A DNA stretch of 64,000 nt, from NCBI GenBank assembly GCA_027563935.2, contig CM050450.1, positions 7,237,957 to 7,301,956 of the forward strand, written 5' to 3'. The notes below the pieces were generated by a model. It saw only the letters and a program-made list of their open reading frames with translations. It was not told where the DNA came from and did not search any database. Source of the stretch: Costus lasius. Its lineage: Eukaryota; Streptophyta; Magnoliopsida; Zingiberales; Costaceae. How positions within the stretch are numbered: the stretch's first letter is position 1; each line of letters opens with the position of its first letter. A program made the translations under genes and the position numbers. This document shows, in pieces, positions 34,799-47,700 of the stretch.

Positions 34799-36981
34799 GA
34801 AAAGGCAATTATTGGAACACTGGAAGTAGATATGACTTCGAACAAAGAGTTAATCTATTTTACACCGGATTTTCTATTACCAGTGAAGGATTTTGTTCAG
34901 CATATTAAACTTCTTATAAGCACCAAAGGATATGAGAAGTTTATTTCTGGTCATAAATGAGAAGTTTATTTCTGGTCATAATCTCTTAGTTACTAAAGGC
35001 CTCGTTGCATGCATTAGTAACTCAGCAAATTGTAATTTTCGGTTACAAATTGATGATGTGCTAGAACATCTCAGCACACATGGGATTAAGGCGCTCAGTG
35101 GGTGTCGTATTCCAACTTCAGATTTAGAGGGCTCGGACGGGAAAATATCTTTACCTGAGGTTACACCTCGGATACCCTCTCAAATCTCTTTCTGGAGATC
35201 AAACTCAACTTCTGTTCTAGCTTCGTTTGGAAACTACACAGAACGACCATCCTCTGAGGAACAACATGATGTTATTCTTGTTCTTCGGTCAGATTCTGCT
35301 GAATCTTTTTTCAACCCGTGGGGGGAGGAGGAGGAAAACGAAACTGAACAAATAGAAGAGAAAATTTTTACAAACTGTCCTATCTATGGCGATGAACCTA
35401 TTCCGCTAACAGAACACCCAGGATATTGGGAGTTGTTAGAAAATTGCTGGTACGACGAAGATGAGTTCGTACTTCCTGCGGTGACATATGATGATACACC
35501 TATAGAATTGGAACAACATCCCCTCTATCATGATTTTCTGGAAAATACTCTATTATCAGAACAAAATTTCAAATTAGAAACTGTGGCAATGGCTAATGAC
35601 GAAGCAAGTAGCAGTATTGTCCACCAGAATACCACCACGTCCCAACCAGGATTTGGGCCTGTTACAAGCCCAGACACTTCTTTGAAACAACGGATACGAG
35701 AAGTCTTCCCTGAAGCGGGATGTAGCCAACCAAAATACCCTAGGCTGATTAAACTAGATAGTCTCCCGACTTTACCAGCAGCTAATGCACATTCTGGATC
35801 TATGCTACAGTTAGGTGAAGATATCAGTCAGTGGGAGGATATAATCAGACGTTGGGAATCAAATACAATAACTCACTGTGCACAAAAAACATTTATTGAT
35901 AATACAGATAAGGTTGTGTATATTGAGAATCTGTTAGGAGAGTCACTTAAGGTGTATTTCCAAAATTGGAGAATGGCCTTCCCTTAGGAATATCAACAGC
36001 TCACTATAACTACTGATGATACATCTAATGTGACTACACGAATTCGTCAGATGATCCTAGGATACGACAAATATCGAGGATACACTACGATGCAGAATCA
36101 GGCTATTTTGGATCTTGAAGCATTAATGATTACTAGTATGAAAGACATTGTTCCCTTTTCAAACCAATTTTTGTATTTAGCTGGGAAAACGGGAGCAGCT
36201 TTTCTTTCAGCTGAAATGTCTGACAGGTATTTTCGAAAATTACCTGCCCTTTATAATACAAAAATATCCGAATTATGGAAAGAGAAATACCCTAGGATGA
36301 CAGTAGGCATCTTGCCTAGAATCAATTTCACATATGGAGTTTTGCAAGAGATTTGCAAAACTAATGAAATGCATAGACAGGCGAAAGATTTTTCTTTCTG
36401 CCAAAATATTGCTGTACCAGGGGTATACTCATTAAGTCAACGTCCCAAGAAATTCTTAAGAAAAGCATCCACTTACAAATCGCATCCCCACAAAAATCAT
36501 GTTCGTAAGCTGAAAACGAAAAAACCAGGGAAAGCTAAGTGTAAGTGTTTCATTTGTGGAGAAATGAGACATTTTTGCTAATGAGTGTAGAAATAAAAAA
36601 GTTAACAGAGAACGGCTGGCTACATATCAGCAACTGGAACTACTCCCAGAATGGGATGTAGTTAGTGTTGGAGAAGACGAAGATCCAGATGATTCTGATC
36701 TATGTTCATTTTCTGATGATGAAACTGATATAGCAGATAGGAAAAATTTTCTGTTAATGATGGCTTCAGATAAGATTGATTGGAATCCAGTTAGAGAAAA
36801 CTATAAGTTGAAGAAAGAATATTTGGATTGCATGCATCAATGGGAAATGCATCCAGATTTGTTGCCGCACACAAATAAATGCTTATTCTGTCCTATAAAG
36901 ACTGTAAAGAGGGCAAGGATGCAGTGTATTTTGTGTTGTCTAGTCTGTTGCTCAGTCTGCAGTTTGCTTAAGTTCAATATA
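34798..36981 (+). pseudogene. Second viral copy: movement-protein end, spacer and coat protein
   Basis: Begins with a movement-protein-like stretch (YFTPDFLLPVKDF, STKGYEKF). A tandem duplication of about 24 bp at 34930-34980 introduces a stop. The frame 34932-35987 then covers the acidic spacer (Glu run near 35325) and ends in a TAG just before the coat region. The coat frame (36030-36581) is shifted by an extra T inside the zinc knuckle (about 36572). The CX2CX11CX2CX4CX2C motif is at 36880-36960. Similarity to the first copy stops at about 36981. Its lesions differ from those of copy one. Confidence 0.88.
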
Positions 36982-37515
36982 AAAAAATTGAGCTAAACCA
37001 AATATAAAAAAAAAATCTCATATTTTTTTACATAATTTTATCTTTGCTATCAATCAAGAAATGATTGAAAATTTGTTCTCCAAGTTTTTTCTAGGGTGCA
37101 CGTGTTAGTTTCAGAGCTATATTCGAAAATTTTTAGAATATATCTAGTGTATGTTACAAATGGCTAAAATTATCCAACATTGACAATAAAAATGTCCTCT
37201 TTGTATAAATGCGTTACACGTTCGTCGTAAATTTTTGCATAAATATTCGAATTTTTCATGAATAATAGCAAAGCAAAGCCGTCTCTCCTTTATGGTGTCG
37301 GCGATCCCCAAATTGTAACCTCCTTTGCGTTGGAGGAAACAGAAGGGGAGGGGGAAGAAGAGGCTGCTCCATTCCTTCCTCTCCTCTTCGAACAATCGCC
37401 AATCGCTCCATCATCGCTTCTTTCTCCCTCTCAAATCCTTCTCCCGATCTAATCCTCTTCTTTCTTTTGGAATCGGCGATCCCATATTTGTGATCCGTCC
37501 TCAATCGGGGTCGGG
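36982..37515 (+). promoter_or_regulatory. ArfGAP promoter and 5' leader
   Basis: AT-rich for the first 250 bases, then GC-richer and pyrimidine-rich to the start codon, as usual for a leader. No convincing TATA box. The viral locus ends right at its upstream edge, so upstream promoter elements may have been displaced or replaced. Confidence 0.5.
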
Positions 37516-40500
37516 ATGGCAACCACCTCGGCTTCGCGTCGGCTTCGCGACCTCCAGTCCCAGACAGGCAACAAGACGTGCGTGGATTGCGCCCAGAAGA
37601 TCCCGCAGTGGGCCTCCGTCTCCTATGGAATCTTTATGTGCCTCGAGTGCTCCGGCAAGCACCGGGGCCTCGGTGTACATATTAGCTTTGTCCGATCTGT
37701 CACCATGGACTCCTGGTCCGAGATCCAGCTCAAGAAGATGGAGGCCGGCGGAAACGACCGCTTCAACGCTTTCCTTGCTCGCTATGGCGTCCCGAAGGAG
37801 AGCTATATTGTCGCCAAGTACAACACCCAGGCTGCCTCCGTCTACCGTGACCGCATCCAGGCCCTCGCTGAGGGACGCTCATGGCAGGATCCGCCGGTTA
37901 TCAAAGAATCTCTTGCTCCCGCGACCAAAAGGCCACCTTCGGGGCGGAGCGCTGGGATAGGTAGCTACTCGGCAAGTAAGGATGGGTGGGATAGTTGGGA
38001 CAATGATGAGTTCCAGTCCTCTTCTGCCGATATGAGGAGGAATCAATCAACAGGTGACGTTGGAGCTTGGAATGACGGAGGATCCGGAGGGATGCAGACG
38101 CCACACAAGGAGAGCTTTTTTGAAAGGAAGAGGGCTGAAAATGAATCTCGCCCAGAAGGGATCCCGCCATCGCAAGGGGGAAAATATGTGGGATTCGGGT
38201 CGACACCACCTCCATCCCAGAGGAGTAATCAACAGGGTGATGTGCACCGAGATACAGTTTCCGTCATGTCACAGGTGATGAACAAGTCACATAATCTAGC
38301 TTGTACTTTTTGGTTTTTCTGTTTTGCTTTTATTAATGCTTTTTGCTGTCGGGAGCTAAGTAAAGTCGAGAATTTCATTGGAAAGCAAAATTTGACTTGA
38401 TATTAGAGGCAATATTTTGTTGATATGAAACAAACACCGTGTATGCCAATATATTATATTATTTTTTCTTCTCATGTTAAAGAAAATATCGTCATCATTC
38501 TCAGAAAGACTCGGATCCCAATCCATGTGATATTTGTATCACTGTTTCCTGCAGTCGAATACTAGTCAAATCTCTGATCCTTTATATCGTACCAACAATG
38601 TTTTGCTTTTTAGTAATTGCAACAAGTTTATTCAAAGAATATGTTGCTGACATATAGTGAGTGATTTGCCCTCAATGTTCTATATTGCTGTTGCAGAAAT
38701 GTACCGTATTTTAAGTTTGAATATCTTCTCACTCCTGATTGTATAATGTATGCAATAGAAAAGAGCAATGGCTTATCTATTAATCAGGAAAGGACAGCCG
38801 TCAATCTGTTAGAACTCTCTTTTCATGTTTTGGTTGTTTGGAATACTGGTAAATTTAATTTTGAAAGAAAAATCAAGTTTTATATTCCAATTAATGAGAT
38901 TTGTGCTGGGGAGACCTTTTGAAAACAGATTAAATAACCTTCTCTAGAGGATTCCATCTTTCTACGTTTTGATAAGCATGTGTAGCCAATATATTGTTAT
39001 GTAGCTTATGTTATTGCATGGAGCATAAGCAATCTTATTCAAAATTATTTTAATATATGTACTAAAAATATATTAAAGATATATTGATAATATAATTGAT
39101 ATAATCATTTCATGCAAAGTTTTCACTTAAACGATAAATAAAGTACGTTATGTCACAAAAAGATCCAAATTTGATGCGCTCAAGTTCTCTCAATCTATTT
39201 TGGGATGTTGCCATCATCATTATCATTATTACATTATTTACTCATTAAGATTCCTCACTCTCTTCATTTGAATGAAATTAAGGTCTGCCCATTTCTGTTA
39301 CTATTAATTTTGTAAAGGAATCTCCATTTCCTCTCTTAGTTGAGAAAGCTCGTTGGCTCGTGACAGTTAAATGATTAAATCCCATGCCAGGTCAGATAAA
39401 ACGTGGCTTCTTGTTCTAAATCATTGAATAACTTTTCCTTTGCCTTCTCTCATCTCTTTTAGCTAAGTGATCTCATACTTTCTCATTTTGTCATTTCGTT
39501 GTTTTTGCATTGTATCATACATAAGTTTTCATATAATGGGGCTTTCATAATTTGTATTAGGTGCTTCATCCGAGCCAAATTGTAAAAAGCAATATGCTCC
39601 ATCACCATATATACATATCCCATTTAGAGCATGCAGCTATTTTTGGCTGCATAAGTAGGTCTATTGCATATCTCGGATACAAATCCTCTCTAGGGGCCCA
39701 GCATAAGTAGGTCTATTGCATGCAGCTGTTTTTGTATGCATATCTGGGTGTATACTAGGTTGCTATGCGGAAAACCATTCATATTCATTTGGGATTACGT
39801 GAACAGCTTTTTAAACACAGGGATTAGTAGATTGTCCAAAAGCATGAATTAAATGTTGACACTTGGTTTTTTTTATGCAAGTTAGGTAATGAAGGAAGGA
39901 TTTGATCCCAAGACCATATTATGAACACTAAGGTCCTTAGCAGTTAGTTACATTAATGTATTGTCACAAAAGCATGTCCTCCACCACCTCCTTGTGTTAT
40001 TGTTGTTATTAGCCATTAGTTCCATTTGGTTGTAATAACAGTCTATTTTTCCCATTGTCAAAAATATATAATTGCATGTGTTATATAACTTCCACCTGAG
40101 CATGATAAATTATTTTTATTTAGTTATTGGTCATATTCTGAACATGAAATTTGATTGGCTATTAGGTTTTGTGATTGCATAATCGTTTGGACAGTTCTAC
40201 CTATGTATATTATTTTACAATTCATGCAGGTCCGGCCTTATGTAGAGTACTTTTTATTTTCTAGGCTCTGCACTAATTAACTTGATCAAAATTAACTAAT
40301 TAATTTCCATTTTGATAGGGTCTTGGTCGACTGTCCTTGGTTGCAAACGCTGCTGCTAATGTTGTCCAAGCAGGCACAAAGGAACTGACTTCCAAGGTAC
40401 TGTTCATCGTTCAGTTCCACAATATAGCTTGTAGGATTGAAGAATCCTACCAAATAATTAAAAATATATCCATATACTAATTGAAAATTGAATAAAAATC

Positions 40501-43265
40501 ATGCTAAGATTGTAACGTAGTGCTGGTTGAGTTGTATTGAATCTGTCTATCAATTTAGTATTTATTGTTTACTAAACAAAAGAATGTACTAAATATTTTG
40601 GTGGAAGAATTGAGTAGAAGCACAATAATTGCAACACTGAAGGAGGTTGCTTTGGCTTTGGTCTCCAACAACAAAATTGTTGACAACATTTTAAATGTCA
40701 AAGACATGATTGAAGTGTCAACATTCTGCTTGCAATAGGGAGAGTAACAATGAGGTGAAGAGACAGACCTTTGATGTTGATAGAGGCAATAACATAGTCA
40801 AAGCAAGGCTAATGGTAACATCAATGTCTTGTTGGTCAAGAGAAGCTACATGAACAAGATAAGTCAAAGGAAAAAAAATTGTGTTGCCCTAGTGATTCAA
40901 ACAACTTAGAAGATCAAGCTAGTGGTTAGAATATTAGTGAACGAAAGTAAAGTTTGACAAGTCGCAAGCTTTGTTAGATTAGCACATTTGTAAATCTATA
41001 GATCCTAGCCATTCTTTTGCACCTGCACATATTAAATTCTCATGCATGTCCTTAATCACTTGGGCCCATCTAGGTCATATGATCGTAGGAGCCTATGATC
41101 TAAAACAAGTTCCTTGGATTAATTATTAATTATGGTATTATTTGTGTTTACTTAGTCAAGATCAATGGCTCGTGTTTGTTTAAAGTTGTGTTTAAAGCCT
41201 ATATAAGGCTTATATCTACTGTAACCATCATGTTGTCTTCATGAAATTTTAATCTCTCTCCCTCTCTTACCTATGTCTCGTGGAATTTGAGCCTTCTCAT
41301 TTTGTAGTCTTCTTTAACCCAAAACTACCATTGATTCTTCTATATTCTCGATAATTCCTCTTCACATAATTTGCAACAGATAATACACCCAACTCCTCAC
41401 TGCACATAACACACTATTTAGGTATCCCATTGTTGCCCTCTACATCTGCAACTAAGCCACCTCAGCACCACTCCCCTGTTGCCTTGCTGCTGGACGACAC
41501 AGATCAACCATCTTCCTATCATCATCCTTGCTTTGGTGCTTCACAATCATGCACTTACTTTCAGTTGCTCGTTCATTCCGAAGCAAGATGTAGACATTAG
41601 CCAGATCTCTCAAAGCAAGGCACTTTTGAGATTATGAAAATGGGAGAACTACGAATTTTTTTCCTTCGCTCAGATGACTTTGAGATTACATTACAATTTG
41701 GAACAAAAAACTTGTGGCAATTGTGGTGATAGGAAAGAGCTTGCAGTAACTCGTAAATCACTTTCCTCTTTCTGAAATTGTTTTTTAGTTGTAGTTTATT
41801 AGCTTATCAAGTTTATTGAGAATTGACCTTATTTTGTTGATGTTACCAAAATGCTAAGAAATAGAAGATATAAATTAATGCACATTTGTGAGGAGAATGT
41901 TCTTGTGATTAATTAATAAAGATATTAATTATTAATCATGGTTATTTTAAAGTGTTTATTAAGTTTAATAGGATTATGTGTTACTGGTAAGGCGAACTTT
42001 TGGCTTGTGGTTGTTGTATTTAAAGGCCATATATAAGATTTGTATTATTATAGTAGCTAGATTACTTTAATGAGATATTAATCTTCTTGTATTTCTATTC
42101 CCTCTTATTATCTCTTCTAGTCGTCTCCCTCCTTGTTTTTCTACTCTCCTGTGTGAGCAAGCTTCATGTATGACACTCAGACATTGTTATTTTCCAGAGT
42201 TATCTAATGCCTCGTAGTTGAAACTTAAAACCTTGTTTTCCAAGGACATCATTCCATTATTCTAGAGTTTTCTATTGTAACTTTCCATTCTTCAAGTTTT
42301 TTTAATACACTGTCTTGTGGCCAAGTTCATGACTATTACTGGTCAATATTCATATGGGACGATTAAAACAAATGACAGATTGTAATTTCCTTGTCTAAAA
42401 TATACACCTTTTCTTACTGCTAGTTGTTTTGTCGTTTTATCAAAGTCTGCAATTGATAAGCATATTATTATATAAATAATGTATGTTTAGAAACAAGTCG
42501 TTTATCTTACATCTAATTCTATAGGTAGAACCAAACAGTTTAGTCGGACAAAATTTGATTGCAAGAGGATTTTACCTGTGCTTGTTGATTTTTTTTTCCT
42601 TTTCACTCACGCCTACTATTTGTCCATAGTATTGTGTTCTTCCATTTCTATGTTTTCTTCAGAGAATTTATGAAAATTTTACCTTACATATATATTATCG
42701 AAACTATACTCTTCTGCATCTACATATACGTTCATGCTTAACAAAAAAATATTATTTAGTATGTTCTAATTGAAGTTTTTCTATACAGATGAAAGAATCG
42801 GGGTATGATCAGAAGGTCAATGAAACTGTAAATATGGTAGCCACAAAAACCACTGAAATTGGGCAGAGGACATGGGGAATCATGAGAGGTGTCATGGCAT
42901 TGGCATCACAAAAAGTTGAGGAATACAGTAAAGATGGGATCAGCTGGAGGGTAGATGAGTCACCGCGAAAAGAAAACGGGAGGAACGGCTACTATCAAGA
43001 ATTTAGTCAGGACAAGAACGGTTGGAATTCATCTCAGAATAATTCAAATAAACACCACAATTCCACGAGTTCCTGGGACGACTGGGATGAGCAAGTAAGG
43101 AAGGAAGAGCCGAAGAAGGGCACACAAAATAGTGAAAGCTGGGCAGGTTGGGATGACCTGAAAGGTGACGAGAGCTATGAGAGTCGCAATAATAGCTCAT
43201 CGAATAGGGGCGGAAACCAAAATGGAAAATCTAGCTCGTCGTGGACAGAGGGCGGTTTCCTGTGA
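37516..43265 (+). CDS. AGD6/7: ADP-ribosylation factor GTPase-activating protein (AGD6/AGD7 type)
   Basis: Three exons: 37516-38274, 40319-40396 and 42789-43265, all GT-AG, phase 0; 437 residues. ArfGAPs stimulate GTP hydrolysis on Arf GTPases in coat-vesicle traffic at the Golgi. The N-terminal ArfGAP domain shows the zinc finger C22-X2-C25-X16-C42-X2-C45 and the catalytic Arg finger at R50 (GKHRGLG). The middle is Ser/Gly-rich and low-complexity. Exon 2 and the start of exon 3 encode an amphipathic stretch ([20 protein letters not shown]) as in ArfGAP1-like lipid-packing sensors. The C-terminus has Trp-containing SWDDWDE and SWAGWDDL repeats. Arabidopsis AGD6 and AGD7 have this layout and similar length. 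Exon 1 is GC-rich, the rest AT-rich. Intact. Confidence 0.95.
38275..40318 (+). other. ArfGAP intron 1
   Basis: AT-rich intron of 2.0 kb. A small duplication of CATAAGTAGGTCTATTGCAT occurs at about 39648 and 39702. No gene. Confidence 0.8.
40397..42788 (+). other. ArfGAP intron 2 with possible decayed LTR remains
   Basis: 2.4-kb intron. Two stretches, about 41110-41280 and 41910-42130, resemble one another (ATTAATTATTAAT, a shared GCC(T/A)ATATAAG motif, TTAATCTC/TTAATCTT, pyrimidine-rich end) and have the look of old Copia-type LTRs; no coding region lies between. Tentative. Confidence 0.35.
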
Positions 43266-44755
43266 GATTGATGTCTTTCATTCCATGCTCCGTTATCTTC
43301 TTAATAGGACTCTGTTCATTAAAATTTATATTGGCGACGAATTGGATGTTGGTTCTATTGAAACATTACTCTCCTTTTCTTTTTATTTTTCATAAACTGT
43401 AATTGTACTTCCCTTCAACTATGACAATTGTTATGCCTGCTGATGCCCAACACAGAATCAGATTCAATATTTTGCTCGCGTGGAAAGATCAACTCCTGTG
43501 AGTGCTCACTATTTGCGTTCTCATCAGAATTTTTTCGTTCAGTTGACATACTTCTGTTGCACACAGCGCAGACCTCTTGGTTACGCAGGAACGCTGAAAT
43601 CGAATCGCTGACATATGAGACAATTCTCGATGCTCGGAAATTGTCCAATCAAGTGGCTACACACAAAAAAAAACGAAAAAGAAAAAGAAAAAAAAGTGGC
43701 TACACACATAATGTTTATTGAATATTTGCTAAAATATCTTTTAAACTATAGAATTGTTAAGGGATCAAATCACCGTTTGCTTTACAATAAAAATATATAT
43801 GAATTATACATATTTTATAACAAATCTATTGAATTATAAAAAGTATTAATCATGACCAAGTTTTAATGACAGTAATATGAGGTGCTTGGTTTACTAGTCT
43901 CTGCATTATGTGCAATTTCATATTAAAATTCCACTTACACAATTTGTGCATTAAGTTAGATTAGTTCTCAAACCACGAAAGCATGTAAAACCCAAATAGC
44001 TTTTTGACTGATTAAAGTGAATGTGCAAGCCATGCCAATACTTTCTTAGTATATCCAGGGTCTAGTTGTACCTAACTTTAATAGGGAAATCTAATTTTAT
44101 CAAGTTTCTGGTCGAATTCGAATGAACCCAAATTTTGTGAGTGCCGTGGGGCTTGCATACTGAAATGCTTAAGTGTAGATTAGTCACTTGAGTCCAAGTA
44201 GTCTAATCCAATATGCTTTAATCACTTGGATGTTATGGTAGTATCAAGTCTCATAGTCAAGGTATTTATTGTTTATTCAAGATACACATTATTTTAAAGG
44301 TTATAACTCAAGTAATTATTTTTGTAATCTTGCAGATTGCCTATAAAAAATTATAAAATTTCAGATTATAGATTATGCCAATAATTAATGGTAAGCAAAA
44401 TAAGTGTTATCATTTCTTTTCATCCTACAAACCGGTTACTATTGTAATTAATGAAGACTAGAGTTTATTAATTAATGATTAGTTATCGTACCAAGGATGG
44501 AGTTTAGAAATTCTCGATTCACACTTACTACTAATTTCAGTGTCAACATGCAAAAATGTTTTGGGCACTTTCCATAAAACAATGCCTAAGAATACTTCGA
44601 TTGTCACAGCGAACAGAGTGATTCCAAATTGCAACTGTACAGAATCGTAAATGAAAGATAACTCAAACAAAGCAAACACGAGGTGGAAGAAAACAATCGT
44701 GAAAGATATTTGACATTTCATATTTACTTGGTGGATTCACACTGTAGCTACTACT
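43266..44755. other. Convergent intergenic region (3' UTRs)
   Basis: Between the stop codons of the ArfGAP gene (plus) and the 44756-58684 gene (minus). It holds both 3'UTRs. An A/G-rich tract with two GTGGCTACACAC copies is at 43652-43710. No additional gene supported. Confidence 0.6.
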
Positions 44756-47700
44756 TCAATGCTTCCTCATCTTCCTCCAGCTTGAAAACATTATGTTCAG
44801 TATGTAGAGGACAACAGTTCTGATGCAAGTCACAGCAAAGTTCCAACAAGAGGAGGGCCAGCACCACGGATAAAGTAACCGAAAGAATAAGCCAATGGCA
44901 TGCCGGGGATACCGACCAACCTATGCGTGGAGGTGAAAGCAATCAGAGCTAGGCTTCTGATTAAACCACGTCTCAACTATTCAATATTAATATGCTAAAA
45001 AAAAGTGGTGTTCATGTCAAGCTGTCTCGTATAAATCGAAAGTTTGTTGCACTACTCATCAGCTAATTGAAACGCAAGGTGTGTCTGTCAACAAGATATC
45101 ACTACATACCGGGAAGAGCAGATCCAATGTATCCCAGGCCGCATGACGTACAGCTCTCGTTGGATACATTGGACCTCCTGGAGAAGTAAAGCTGTACAGG
45201 CATGCCTTTAGCCTAGTACTTGTAGTCATCCTTAGTTCCAATCCTACGAAAGTTTTCCATAATATCAAGCACAACAAACGGAAATGACAGATAAACCAAA
45301 GCTATATTGCAAGAAGCATTAAACCTTGAAGAGAAATCATTCGGGAGAGATAATGTAAAAGTACTGGCTCCACCTTTAGTTTCTGAAGCTGAAAAAACCA
45401 CATGACAAGAAAATTGTGAAGCTGGAATGTCTATAAAGTACATTGCACAACCAAGTGACCAACCTGATATGTAACCTCAATTACAAATATATCTGCTGGG
45501 CCTCCAACCAAAAAAGCATTTGGGAAAGCAGGAAAATTCTTTATAAAGGTTTCAAGCGAGCCTTCTGTTGGTTCCAACCACCATTAGATGATACTATTTT
45601 CTCAAACAAAATATTAGATGATGCTATGGACATCAAACACTGCTAAGGTATCATAATTAAGATAAGATTGCACCTAAACTGTAAAAGAACAAGAATCTGG
45701 AGAGAAGAAGATATAAGTCTCGACGGGCCTAGAAAAAAGAAATTGTGGTCAGAATTATTCCCGAGTAAAACTAGGTTCTTAACTACAAGAAAATAAGCAA
45801 GGAGGCCTCAAGTACCAAATGTTGGAGAAAAAAAACATTAATAAATTTAGAACGACTGAAACTAAAACCTGTAGTGAGATCTTATTGCTATGAGCTGGTA
45901 CAAGTGCAACCTCCTCAAAAAGATACTGGAAAAAACGAGTTCAATTTAAGCTTCGACAATGACCTATTAGATCATTGGAAAGTAATCGAGGAGCATCTTA
46001 CACTGAACAAGGATAAAAATCTCCTCCTATTTGTTTGAATATCAATCCTGATAACAGAATAAAAACAAACAACAACTTTCAAGAAAAAAATGACAATAGA
46101 GGAGATGAAAAGTAGGATAGAAACTCAACAACAAATAACTTCAATAGCCACGAATCCATGATGACCTCTTATTAAGTTTCATGGTAGGTCATGGAATTTA
46201 TTTCGCTTTCATAAAAAAAATCCTAAATTTATATTGCAGAAGCTATATTAACCACAATGAGTATTAACTGCTAGGTTAGCAATTTTAGCATCTTACACTA
46301 AATTTATGTTGAGAAAAATTTAAAACTTCTCTCATTTAATTTCTCCAAATGTTGCTATTATGAGCTATCGTCCTTTCAACAACAAGCAATGAAAACAAAA
46401 AGAGGAAAAAAGAAAAGTTGCTAGGGATATATTCTAGCCTAGGGATGGACGCCTTTTTATAGATGAGACCCAAAGCCGTAATTAATTTGAAAATGGCTGA
46501 AATAGTTAAGCATTATGTCTGATGACTCATAATCGCCAATAACGCACTAATGTGTGATGACTCATAATAGTTGCACGTGCACGATGGCTATTACGCCTTG
46601 CACATTAACATATGAAATTAAATTGGAAAAGTTTTAATTTTTTTCTCCAACGTATAGTATCAGCTAACATGTACTGAGTTAATTTTGCAACTCAAAAACT
46701 AACCATCAAAATGTCCATTAAGATTAAAATTAAATAACTCCATTGGGTCTATTTTAATTTTGTCTGCAAAATTTTAACTTTCATAGAATGTGTATTATGT
46801 TTGATTGTATTGCCACAAGGGGCCTTCTAACCTGCCATTGACAATGCACCACATGTATGGAGGCTATGCCAGCTCAACCTACCCACAAGCTCAGCATTGG
46901 ATACCTAAAAAGCTAAGAAACCATGCAACCAAGACAGTATGTATGATGATAGTACATCCCCTTGGAGCAATTCAGAGTGATTATGGCTTGGTTTGGGGCT
47001 GTTGGCTGCCTGCTTTTGCGGGTGCGGTTAGCTGATTTTAGTCAAAAGAGGATGTTTGGGACTGATTCTGTTGGGCGCACCAGTGAATTTCAGCTGCCCC
47101 ACAGAATCAGTTCTACACCTGCTTCTAGCTCCCCGCAGCTCTCTCAATGCCTTCTTTGAGTGCCCTGCTAGCTCCTCGATGCCCTTCCAACACCTCGTCG
47201 AACTGTGCCCGCCGACCTCCTACTCCCCGTCAACCTCTAGCGCCTCGCTGACCGCCGACCTCCGCCCTTCGCTGCCTCGCTGACCTCAAGCTTCTCGTCG
47301 ATGTCTAGCGCCTTGCCTTCGTCCAGCTCCTGCGCCAAGGGCAGCAAGATCTTCGCCTCTTTCTTCGGCCTTGGCCGCCCGCGGAAGAGGGGCGACACTG
47401 CAGGAGAGAAGGAGGAGGGGAAGCGTAAGCGGAAGGGGTTCGATGCTCCTTCAATGGAGGCACCGATGCTGAGGAGGGGGAGAGGGAGTATGCGAGCTTG
47501 ATGGAGGCGCCGATGCTCCTCTTCAGAGGGGAGAGGGAGAAGCGCGGCGGCAACCAAGGGGTGGCGCAAGGGAAGGGGCAGTTCTCAGGGCAGGCGCGAT
47601 GGAGGAGCTACAGATCGCGATCCAAGCAGCCATCACACACTGCAAGAAATCCATCGCCACGAAGCAAAGAGGGGAAACGTAAATATGTTTAATTGTTAAT

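Larger units (their letters stand above)
22282..36981. mobile_element. Endogenous pararetrovirus locus (Caulimoviridae, badnavirus-like), rearranged
   Basis: Composite of viral pieces in both orientations: 22282-23509 plus (coat region); 27035-30734 plus (protease, RT, RNase H, C-terminal domain, promoter, primer site, ORF1, ORF2 start); 30735-31193 plus (protease/RT again); 31194-31587 minus (movement-to-coat spacer); 31588-32075 plus (RT end and RNase H); 32076-33643 minus (ORF2, ORF1, primer site, promoter, C-terminal domain); 33644-33840 minus (ORF1 piece); 33841-34168 plus (C-terminal domain end, promoter); 34169-34797 (small inverted pieces); 34798-36981 plus (movement end, spacer, coat). 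No integrase was seen, as expected for this family. At least two genome equivalents are represented. All long frames carry lesions, so this is a fossil locus. Confidence 0.93.

Noticed and set aside
44479..44721. 80-codon hydrophobic minus-strand frame after the stop at 44756
   Set aside because: It lies in the 3'UTR of the 44756-58684 gene; no splice evidence for inclusion and no known domain.
47237..47569. Minus-strand GC-rich frame of 110 codons
   Set aside because: Lies in the GC-rich transposon core with open frames in several phases; composition effect.
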